DNA of 64,000 nt, from positions 992,001 through 1,056,000 of the forward strand of contig WARS01000046.1 in the NCBI GenBank assembly GCA_008933995.1, given 5' to 3'. A program made the position numbers and the translations under genes. Under the pieces are notes generated by a model. That model made no database searches and was not told where the DNA came from. It was given only the letters and a program-made list of their open reading frames with translations. This document shows, one piece after another, positions 12,109 to 21,988 of this stretch. Source of the DNA: Datnioides undecimradiatus (taxonomy: Eukaryota > Chordata > Actinopteri > Lobotiformes > Datnioididae). Every line of letters starts with the position of its first letter. The first letter of the stretch is position 1.

Positions 12109-15100
12109 TCACCTCAGGCAGGTTTTGGGTGGCTATTCTGGGTTTGTCCTGTAGGATTGCCTGAATGCAAACTCTGTAGCCATGCAGAGGTTCTCCTGGA
12201 GACAGAGAGAGAGAGAGAAATGTTGTTGTTGGTTGATTTTCTTTAACTTCGAGCCTGGTCACCACAAGCAAATTGAGCCAAGGTAAAATATTGATTTGAT
12301 GAGCTGCTGGGGGTCTGAGATACTGACATGTAATTGCACTGTGCTCTGGTTCAGGTCCAGCAGGACCTCTGTTGTGTGCGTCATGCCTGTTTTTTTGTCT
12401 CTACCCTAATTTCCTGTCGCTACCGCCTGCAGTCTAAAGACAAAGAGTCTTCCATCCACCATATCACTGCTCTACACAGAACATCTCACCACAGCATCAC
12501 TTCTAACCCTCCATGTGAGCTGCTACACACCTGACTGTCTGTCCAGTTCCCTGAGCATAGTATAAACACAGTGGTCGAAGAGATCTGGCAGAATGTCACT
12601 GCAGCGTCCGATCAGGCCTTTGATCACTCCCCTCAGCTCTTTTCCTGTAAGGCAGTATGGGTAATCTGGGGACAAAAGGACAGAAATAGGGAACAACAAT
12701 AATAATAAATCCTGTCATGTGATTATTGTGTCAGTGCCTGCAGGAACTTTAAATACCAGACAGCTTGTCAGGGACATATTAACAGAATGAAGTCTGAGTT
12801 CAACCGACCGTGAGCATAGCTGCTGAGTGTGGGCTCAGTCTCTGGCGCGGTCAGGTTGACGTTGAGGTATCCTGCCAGGTCTTTGACCCACACCGACGGG
12901 TTTTCTGGAAACAGGGTCTGACTGCGAGCCAGCTGCTGCTTCAGGTCGCCGACATCCAACTGGAAAGACAGCGAGACGGCGATGACATTAAGGCTGTGTG
13001 CTCAGAGACAACACGTCCATTATGTAAAGATGAGACTGCGTTTCAGCATGTGACGGTTCAATTTAAAGATGACACAAGCAGCGTTGTTTCTCTATGTTTG
13101 TATGAAAATATCTGTGGTTTCTGGAGGTTTTACAAAGCCTTTACCTTTATACGCTTTAATTTTAAAAGTCATAACTCAGAATGATAAATGCTCAATTTCA
13201 ATTAAATCAGGTTTTACGGCAAAAAGTGCATGTAGAAATAGTCCAGTTACAGTTTCTCTTTAATCAAAGTGCAAGAAATAAGAATGATGGGCTTTGTTTA
13301 AACCTTTACATCGTAAACAAGGTTCAACACCCAGGAACTTATAAAACAGAGGTATGTGCATTACTCACAGCTTTGAAGGCTTCCTCGAGGGTCTTATAAG
13401 TTGCGGGCGTGACTGTATTGCTGGAGTGTGATTTCTTGGATGGTTTATTTGATGAGGGCTTCTTGTTCTCAGTTTCGGCTGGTGGTGGAACCTGCTCCTT
13501 GTTCTGTTTCTTTCCCATCTTCTCGAGGCCGTCATACAGAGTCTCTGACATCTTCAGGGGCGCTGAGGGAAACGAGGCAGCAGAGGTCAGACACGCCTCC
13601 GTGGAGATATCAGCTGGCGTACTTTTCACTAATCAACACCGTGTCCTAAATATCCAGTTAATCCATGAAACCATGGCCTTCCCCTCCCTGGTTGCTCCCT
13701 CCCCTCACATTCAGTGCTCCCACCCTCCCTCTATGACTTGCGTAACAGGCTGCTATTATCCCAGACAATATTCATGCAACCCTCATTACAACTTACAAAG
13801 GAACAGGGCTAAGCACCAGCAGCATTGCACATATCCGCCTGTGTGTTACTCATTAGGACCCCACTGGTAAACAGATTTTGTCCACTCTGACTGAGTTCAT
13901 ATTAGGGCGTCACCATTTTTAAGTGTTGAAGTCCGTTATACTTGCACCAATCTGGCCAATATCGGATATTCTGGGCCTGTATGCTAACATTAAATCAATC
14001 AACAATCCTGTTTTTTAATAAAAAGTGTTCAGACCAACATCATTCTACATTTCATTTACTGTTGAGAAAACCAATAAAAAGGCCAGGACCAACAATGTGC
14101 TGCTCAGCTTTTTGTCTTCCCTTTCCTTCCCTGACTGTGGCTCTTATTGTTTCCTAAGGAACACGTGAATAAACCAGGTCACAAATACGTTGTTTCCTTT
14201 AAGTGAATCCTAATAGAGCCCAGCATGGTTGTTTTTAGTAAACTTTACTCAGACCAGACAAAAATATGCATTTGCAGAAGATGCAGAAGTTAACGATGAA
14301 TCCACGCGACAACACACAAGAGTCCCCATCAGACACACCCACAGACTTGAGCTGGTGTTGACAGAGGCCACCAGTTGTTCGCTGATCATTCAACTGTACA
14401 TGTTGCTGACAAACCCAATCTATATTGGGTCTGTGTGTGTGTGTGTGTGTGTGTGGACTCAACACAGGGCTGTGACGCAAAGAAGGAGCTTGTTTCATCA
14501 CAGTCTCGGTGTTCAGGAGTGACTCACCAACACTTTGCTATTCAAATGATGGTCAGGCCGGGTTAATCTGCACTTCCATAAACTGAAATAAATCCATTAA
14601 GACAGGCAGACTGAACTCACAATTCATATTATTTTGAGTATTTTTCCCACTAATGAAGCTAGTTCTTGTCTCTGTCAGTGCCATAACTTAACTACAGGAA
14701 GTATAACCTGAAGAGTGACGACAGTACTGAGATATGAAAGAGGTTCTCTGACCAGTTGTTCGTGTCTATTAGAACTAAACAAATGCCCATAAATGTCAGG
14801 AAGTCTGTCATATGCAGCAGCCTGACATGACAAGACATGTGCTACAGGGAAATACAGTAACGGAGCAACAACAAGAGCGGCCACCTGACCAGTGACTAAG
14901 AATAATATTTAACATTCATTATTTTTTTTAATTATTGACATAATTACATCTGAACATGTTAGCATACTCATATGGGCCGTCTAGCCCAAGTGCTGCATCA
15001 CAGAGACACAGTTAAAGACCCCAAAAAAGGTCCACAGCATTGGCTTTCACAAAATCTTACTCTACTTCACTGCTACTAATATTACTTTACTCTCATTTTA

Positions 15101-16955
15101 TCAGAATGTAAATGCAGTAAATAAACTGGACAAAGTGACTTTTATGACCTGCCAAGACCGTTTCAATGCATCAAGTCAGCATCATTTAATAAAGGAAGAG
15201 GAGCGACATCACTCTGACAAAGCACTCAGACTTGCCACCAGCCTTTATAAATGTCATGCACTGTATTACGGTGAGACATTACAGTATTACCCACTACAGA
15301 GCAAACCACCCAGTTTACTCTAAAGGAAGTAGTGAATGACGGACTGGTTATGGACATGTGTCAGCAGAGGGTCTTGATGTTGTGGTGGGGTGTAATCTGA
15401 GCAGATGTACCCAACATGGCCCTCTGACAGGGCGCGTGCACTCGAATGGATTCTCACACCAGCAGAAGAATAGCTGACAGGATGCTTCACATAAAGACAC
15501 ACAGCAAACCACCTTCACACGCTTCGCAACAACACAGAACAGACTGCGGCAGGGCAAGTGGTTCGTATCTGTTGACGTTTACTTCTCTGTGTATACCATC
15601 TGTGGGGATTTCCAACTATTTGGCAGGCAATCTGGAAATATTCAAGCCACACATGAAATGTGTTGTAACAGATTATGCTGGTATTTACTGTGAGCGCGAC
15701 TGAAAACCGATTACTGGCAATCATCACTACTGCACAGCAGCTTTGTGCATTTCTATCAATGGAAGAGGCATAAAATAAACTAAGAGGAGGAAACAGGACC
15801 ATTTTACAGAGCTTGTAATGAGCAAAACTGTACAGTAATAACAAGTGGGATCACGTCTGAGATTGTTTTTCACCCTCCCTAACTTAAAGGCATCTTCAAA
15901 TTGCGTGGCACACATATCATCTAAAATAATATGTTTGACTTGTCATAATCACTTCTGTTGCAAGAAGAGCCCTTGTGAAATATCCAATAACATGTTCAGG
16001 CACACAACGTGAAACAAGTCCAATACTGGTATCCCATCAGCTGTCATAAATATGACCTCCCTAAGGTCAAGATGTGTGTGTAAGATGCATTCACAGACAT
16101 TGTTTACTAGACCCAAGGCAGCAGAGACAAGTATTAACAAAACCTCTCATACTTTTCCCGTGTTGTTTAATTAAGTGATTTGAAAAGAGAGATCTTTACT
16201 CAATTGTAAATAAAAGGACCAAGTCTCACCTTTTGAAAACAGTTTCAAGCAAATTCAGGTGTTATGCAAGTACTTTTCTCTCTGGTGTTGCCTTGTGAAG
16301 ACACACAGCCCACAAAGCCTGCTCTAACAGATACAAACGCCTCAAGCCGAACTTGAGGCCAGAGGATTATTTTGAACATGCCAAAACCACAAATCCAACA
16401 GTAACAGTCTCATGATTAAAGCATGGAAGCCTTTGAGGAAATAAACTGAGATTTGGCTTGCTGATTAGAATATTGATGATTTTTAAGACATCAGTACTAG
16501 TTCTTGTAGAGCCTGCTGCTGATCTTGGTCACTCTGCATGAGTATCAATTTTGATTAATCACTACAAATAAATGCTAAAGTGGCTAGAGAGTTCGTGCAC
16601 CAAAAAGAGAGGTGTATTTCTTTTAGACAAAACCTTCACAGCACCTCTCACTGACACCGTCACAGTGACCAGGCAGACAGACTTTGGACAGACTGGCTCG
16701 CTGATAAAACTGGTGCATAAACAAATATCAGTGGCAGAATGAGATCTGATCTTCTTTGTCAGGCATTATTTAAGTCAAAGACATATCTGTGGGGGGGGTG
16801 TGGTAGCTGAAGGTAGTTGCTGCCGGGTTTACTGAATGTAAAGTTGTCTGATTATAAAACCAAACATTATATCACTGGTCTGCAATTATGTTCTATTACC
16901 TTGGGCCTATAAGGAATGATCAGAGCTATTATGGTACCTGTAATATGTGAGAGCA

Positions 16956-16986
<31 letters not shown>

Positions 16987-18326
16987 GATTTTTAACTCTG
17001 ATAATGAGGATCTCAAAGGTAGATTTTAACACTGGGTTAAAATAAGGTAATAAACCATGATGCAACGTTATGCCCTTATCATGTCAGCAGATACTGTGCC
17101 ATGTTGGCGGTGGTAAATTAGCTCAGACTGATTGACACACAGCTAGTATTAAGCTTTTGGGGTCTCTGTAGTTCAGGTACTGCAGCACAGTTGCCTACTA
17201 TACACAGCTGGTTATGCAGCCTTGGTGTTGTGCAAATTTCAGGTGAAAAGCTTGAAAAAGTGGGTCAAAAAAATGCTGACTAATTTCTCCTAAAATGAAG
17301 TGTTTGTGCTCAAAGGAGCAAACAGTGCATTTGTAGGGGACTACTTTCTGCTGAAAATTCATACAGACTATCATTGTGACACCAGTTAATGTCCCATGTT
17401 CATCATAATGATGTAAAATGTCATGAGCGCAGTGGTGTTTTCATTCTTATCCTTTAATTAGTCATGCGAAGGGAGACAGCGTAGGATTTCAGTAACCACA
17501 CTGACAAATGGCCACTCAGAAAAGTGACAGCTGTCTATCTAGGCTAAGTGATAATAACCGCTTATTTGCCGTAGTAATTAGCCCACCGTTATACAGTCCA
17601 GCTACAATTCACACCCCGGGGATGCATTTAAAGATGCAGTTAAGGGAGAACAAAGACAAAAAGGTCACAAAGGCATTTAGCACATGCTTCAGAGATGCAG
17701 CTCCACAGTGATGACGTTGCCTGTGTTGACACATTGCTTGAAAGGCTGCTAGCAAGCTAACTGTACAAGCCGACTGACTAGCAGTTTCCCCCAGCTGTAT
17801 GTGGCAGGGGCATGTATCCCAGAAATGTCATTTACGTATTAATTTGAAGTAAACACGTCTGTAGATGAGGGATAGCGTGGACAGGAAGAATAAGAAGTAA
17901 ACCGCCACAGAGGCCAACAACAAAATAGTGGTTTAGGTAACGTTACTGCGCGATGCTATGCTACAGTAGCTAGCTTGTCAAACCAGATGACAGTTAACGA
18001 GCCATTTTCGGTATTATTATTAATATTAATATGCCAAAAAGTAAATGTTAAACAGGGCAATACAGGTCGCAGATACGTATGAACAAACAGCTCAAATATT
18101 TTTCTTTAACTTAAACTGGGGTAAATGGATCACAGAGGAGCTAGCAGCAGTCAACAGAGGGCCATGTTCACTCACGTCTGGATGGCTGGTTAGATTCGCC
18201 CAAGGCTTTCCGTCCCCCGCTGCCGGTTTTCTTGTCCGCCGGGTTCTTCCCTCCTCCAGAACTGCTGTTTTTCTTCCCTTTCTTCACGACCTCCCATTTA
18301 CCGGCAGAGCCATTATTTGAAGCCAT
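6925..18326 (-). CDS. tmem214: transmembrane protein 214 (complete, 17 coding exons)
   Basis: ER membrane protein; in mammals it anchors procaspase-4 and supports ER-stress-induced apoptosis. Coding exons in transcription order: 18176-18326, 13369-13562, 12809-12959, 12531-12665, 12113-12195, 11775-11880, 10784-10865, 10345-10446, 9929-10070, 9555-9646, 9422-9470, 9160-9267, 8910-9027, 8725-8821, 8439-8607, 8172-8323, 6925-7051. They sum to 2058 nt, or 685 aa (human 689), and all phases close. The start MASNNGSAGKWEVVKKGKK matches the human N-terminus. Other family blocks are KKQNKEQVPPP, HGYRVCIQAILQDKP, CLTIMWALGQAGF, NLTKGFGIMGPKEFFPLLDF and VLAFGAKPESTLHTYLPSFL. A hydrophobic membrane segment (SKLLMVLLVFAAGFIAHDV) lies in exon 13. 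Intron 1 is 4.6 kb. The donors of exons 3 and 16 are weak (GTCGGT, GTCAGT). Exon edges are inferred from homology and splice motifs. Confidence 0.96.
7241..7590 (+). mobile_element. 3' fragment of a teleost retroelement (LINE/SINE tail)
   Basis: Inside tmem214 intron 16, in antisense orientation, the sequence ends in TTTCCTTCGGGATTAATAAA, then GTATCTATCTATATATCTAT. This tail (a TTCGGGATTAATAAAG word plus a short TATC microsatellite) is typical of Rex1-like fish LINEs and SINEs that share their 3' end. An ATGT/ATAT-rich region (7290-7400) lies upstream. No reverse transcriptase is readable. The left edge is a guess; only 7535-7590 is well supported. Confidence 0.5.
7290..7400. repeat. ATGT/ACAT-rich low-complexity tract
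   Basis: Imperfect ATGTATATGTATGTGTACAT units, an alternating purine-pyrimidine tract within the retroelement-like region of tmem214 intron 16. Confidence 0.75.
12057..12104. repeat. (CA)n microsatellite abutting a tmem214 splice donor
   Basis: 24 perfect CA units. On the gene strand it reads (GT)n and begins only about 8 bases after the GTGAGTGA donor of exon 12113-12195. Confidence 0.97.
14432..14454. repeat. (TG)n microsatellite
   Basis: About 11 perfect TG units in tmem214 intron 1. Confidence 0.95.
16961..16987. repeat. (TAA)n microsatellite
   Basis: About nine ATA/TAA units in tmem214 intron 1. Confidence 0.95.
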
Positions 18327-18500
18327 ATTTCTGGACCAGACGGGGTGTTGTTAGATCGGGGTACAGTGACTTCCTGGCTACTTCCTCCGTTGCTGAGTGA
18401 AACAGAACGACGGGACGCTCGCGCACTCAACGGCTCTGATCATTTAACCGTCCGCGTGCCACGTCTCTTTGTCGGCATGACGTCAAAAGCGATGCGTATG
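18327..18500 (-). promoter_or_regulatory. tmem214: tmem214 promoter / 5'UTR region
   Basis: The 170 bases upstream of the tmem214 ATG are locally rich in CpG (CGACGGGACGCTCGCGCACT and neighbours) against an AT-rich background. They end with a perfect CRE palindrome at 18478-18485. No TATA box is seen, consistent with a housekeeping-type promoter. The transcription start is not determined. Confidence 0.5.
18478..18485. promoter_or_regulatory. consensus CRE/ATF site TGACGTCA
   Basis: Perfect 8-bp palindromic cAMP-response element about 150 bases upstream of the tmem214 start codon, inside the CpG-rich patch. CREB/ATF-family factors bind this motif; occupancy here is inference. Confidence 0.5.
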
Positions 18501-19744
18501 GACCGTTAGTTGAATTTCTCCCGGCAACTTCGCACAGGTCCTCATTTTTATTCAAACATCTTAAGGATTTATCTCAAGTTCACAACATATATTTAACTTT
18601 TCATCTATTTTAAATGTAAAAATTGAACGCAGCCTCCCTTTTCTCAGCGCAGTGCCAGGTGAAATATGAATCACGGGTTTGTCTTAAAAACATTTAAAAA
18701 TGGCGCCTGCTTTGATTTGAACCAGCATCTGTAAAGTAACTCAAAAACACACTATAAATAGCCTATCCTCACAGACAAATCTATATTTATATGCATATAG
18801 CTGAAAAGTAAATTAATTGTTTGTACAGTTAACAAAAAATATAATATAATTTTAAAATAATTTAGAGGAAAAAATCCAAAATAATCCTAAAATAAGACAT
18901 TCACTTACAAATGTAGCAGTTAAGGCCCTGATAACAGCCCTGACTGACTTCTTGAAACAGCTAGTCCAGATATTTCAGAGCCATATATACTAACCTGAAC
19001 ATACTTAAATGATCAATGTTTGCCTCAGCACAAAAATTTAAACTTATGCAGCTCATTCCCATTTTTCCATTAAATCTAATTAAGTGTCATTAAGTCTTTT
19101 TGATATAAACTGGATTTGAGATCAGCAGGATGATGTAAAACAATAGCAAAAAAAAGTAATGACATTAGGTTATAGTGAGTTTAAATAAGGATTGCCAAAA
19201 ACCATTTAAACTCCTGCACTAGACATGTATTATCATCCCTTTCAGCCCTCTGTAAGCTCCGTCATTGACAAGTGCCAAGTCCAGTTAAACCATGGGCTCG
19301 CTGCAGTCTTCTGTCTGGCTGCCGTCTGTTGGACAGACGGTGAGTTTTGGCTGCAGTGTCTCTCAAAAGAGGTACTTAGTGTCGCTCAAATGAGTCTCTT
19401 AGTTTTTGGCATGAGCTTCCTGGATCTCTCTCAAGACATTGTCCATTTAATCTGAATGGAAGATTAACCATTGACCACAGAGGATGTCCTAGTGGGTCAA
19501 TATGTTAATCTCTTCTATGCCAAACGTACTTTTGTTTCATTAGCAAAAAATCTTTCCAAATGCAAATAATTAATAGGCAACATGGTTCATGGTAACATGG
19601 TTCTACTGTGTATGTGGTTATTTTGAATTGTTTGCCAGATCATAACAATGGTTTGCACTGGTTTTAAGATAATAAAAAATACCAAATAGAGCAGCAAAAT
19701 GAAAAATATCTCACTCAACAACAAGGATTGTTACTTTTCTTGAA
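18500..19744. other. intergenic between the tmem214 promoter and mapre3 3' end
   Basis: AT-rich, no supported coding segment. Its right end may still be mapre3 3'UTR, because the best distal polyadenylation signal for mapre3 is at 19754-19759. Confidence 0.45.
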
Positions 19745-21988
19745 CCTCAGAGCTTTATTTCAACCCAGCAGTAACTCCAGATGATGCAAGTTTATCACAT
19801 GGCCGCTATGATAACAAACAGTGAGAGAGGGTTTGATGTTTTGTTCTCTCGGACTGGTCCAACTACTGTCAATCACACTCAGCCTGGCTGTCAATCACAG
19901 TAAACCACACCCATAGTGCCTTGGCAGCCACTGTGGCGTTTAACGCTTTGCAATAACTCAATTAAATAGCAACAGAAAATTAATGATAGCAGCTACATGT
20001 TTAACTCAATCAACACAGTCAAACATTAGTATTTAGTAGTGTCTGTCTGTAGTCTTACTTTGTCGTTACATTTGTTCATTCATAGAATTCATAGCCTGAC
20101 ACTTGTCTGATAAATAATTTGTACACTGACACCTCTGACTTGGCCATTGAGGAAATCCATGCAAATAAAAAAACACCTCTTTAAAAGAAATCTACAAAAT
20201 ATAAAATCTTCCATCTTCCTGTATCTTCCTGGCTACAGCCAGTCATTGCATGTTGGCATTTTGGATCATTTCAGTTGGTTTGTTTCGCTACATTTAGTGC
20301 AAGACCTTCAATTTCCCCAAATCCAAAACCACATTAGTTTTTTCAGAAACTGTATAGAGCAGATTAAAAAAAAGATAAATAAATAAAAACATAAATACAT
20401 AATGCTGTGTCATAAACAAGCTGTCAAAAACAGTTTCATGAGCAAACCCTCTCTGGTGGGACAACTTGATGAATAAGAGCATACTCTGTGGTGTTTCTAC
20501 CTCGGAATGATGACTTCTTTATGCATATACATGTGAGCAGTTCAAAGTCTGTGATATGTCTGCGGGCTTAATCTATGTTCACATGTGTCGTCATATGCAA
20601 TATCTTCTAATCACAGACATGGCTGAAAATACCGGTACCCTTGCGTTTTATTAAAAGAATGCACCATTTACCCTGAACGTGTTGAACTTTATGAATACAT
20701 GTGTTTGTCTGGTTTGCAGTGGAAAAAAGAAAAGCTTATCCTATAAAGATATTTTAAAATAGTTTGGACAAAATTACTGGTTCCCTTTAGAAGCGGTAAG
20801 AACTAAGCAGTGATGCTTCACGCAGACTACTGTGTCCTCATAGGTATCACAGGTTTTGTCTGATCATAATGACTCATGCAGCCAGTTTAAAATCAGAAAA
20901 TGACTATCTGCTGTTTTAATGCCACTGTGTGCATCACACTGAGCATGGAGTAAAAGACCACTGCCAAACAGCCTGATGTTTCTGTGACCACCGCGTGAGG
21001 CCCATGCCCGTTGAGCCATTATTGAACAGCAGGGCTCGAATGGTCACAGCAACCATCTAACTGGAGAAGAACTGGAGCCCTTTGCTCAAGAAGAGTGAGC
21101 CAAACCTCCACTGGAGAAATGTAGAAATCTTATTCAGAGGTACAGAAATCCATTGATTTCTGTTATTGCCTTCAAAGGTTGTGCTTCAAAACATTAATTT
21201 AAGGGTACCAATATTTTTGGCCATGTCATTTTAAATTATGTTATTATTGTAAACACTATGCAAAGTTATAAATAAAAAGCAAAATTCCAGTTAAATTCAA
21301 AGTGAACTATAGAGGATACCATATACATCTTATAGTTTAAACTTAACAGAGGAAAGGTACCACTATTTTTAGTCACGTCTGTATATGTGCAGGCCTCTCT
21401 CCGAAGGGGCCTCACACCATTTATAATCTCACCTTGTGAAATTTTCAGCCAATATATCCTGAAACTGATCACACTGTGTGGAAAACACTGTGTGGACTCA
21501 GATATTACCTCTGCATGAACTCTGATGCAAGTGTACCTCTGTGTGTGGTCACCAATCAAAGTGCGTGGTGAGAGAAAGTGACCTGCCTCTGTAGACAGAC
21601 TGATAGCACTGTTGGCTCCAAGCTGTCAGTGCTGGATCCATGTAATCTCTTCGCTATTAACCTTAAACCTTTCACAGGCTAGCAGGCTAAACTAGCCGTG
21701 CAGTGCAGGTGTCCCCTCTGGTAACAGGTTAGAATTAGTCGAGTAAACCAAGTCAGGCTGCTGGGTCCTGGTCCAGCCCGGTCGGGGTTGCTAGTGAGAG
21801 TTTGGGAAGCTAGGCTGTGCAACAAAGTCGTCATGGATATGGACAGCCGCAGATAAGATGGGGGGGGGGTTGTAAAAAATAAAGTAAAGGTGAAAATTAA
21901 AGGGGAATTATGACAATTATGATCAGGTAGTTTAAAAGGTGAGAGGTGGGGACAAGTTGATGAAGGTGATGAATAGAGGAAGAAGTGC
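19745..21988 (-). other. mapre3: mapre3 3'UTR / downstream region (putative)
   Basis: No coding similarity to mapre3 continues past the stop. Minus-strand AATAAA signals occur at 20646-20651 and 19754-19759, so the transcript could be about 1.3 or 2.2 kb longer than the CDS. A decayed Tc1/mariner fragment lies inside it. The exact 3' end cannot be fixed from sequence. Confidence 0.35.
21035..21390 (+). pseudogene. decayed Tc1/mariner transposase C-terminus and element end
   Basis: Plus-strand reading near 21065-21200 gives EELEPFAQEE, a stop, then AKPPLEKCRNLIQRYRN and ISVIAFKGCASKH. This resembles the end of Tc1/mariner transposases (QEEWAKIPVEKC...KGxxTKY). The stop is TGA where TGG (Trp) is expected. 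It is followed at 21206-21230 by GGGTACCAATATTTTTGGCC, the sort of end sequence such elements carry, and a related copy (GGTACCACTATTTTTAGTCA) recurs at 21356-21375. The fragment is too short and broken to be active. Superfamily assignment rests on remembered motif similarity. Confidence 0.55.

Larger units (their letters stand above)
13563..18175 (-). other. tmem214: tmem214 intron 1 (4.6 kb)
   Basis: No coding exon or RNA gene recognised. It contains a (TG)n at 14432-14454 and a (TAA)n at 16961-16987. Long frames here, such as 13409-13870 on the plus strand, are partly antisense to tmem214 exon 2 and show no family similarity. Confidence 0.6.

Noticed and set aside
13409-13870. 153-codon open frame on the plus strand
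   Set aside because: Its first third is antisense to tmem214 coding exon 13369-13562; openness comes from that exon's composition.
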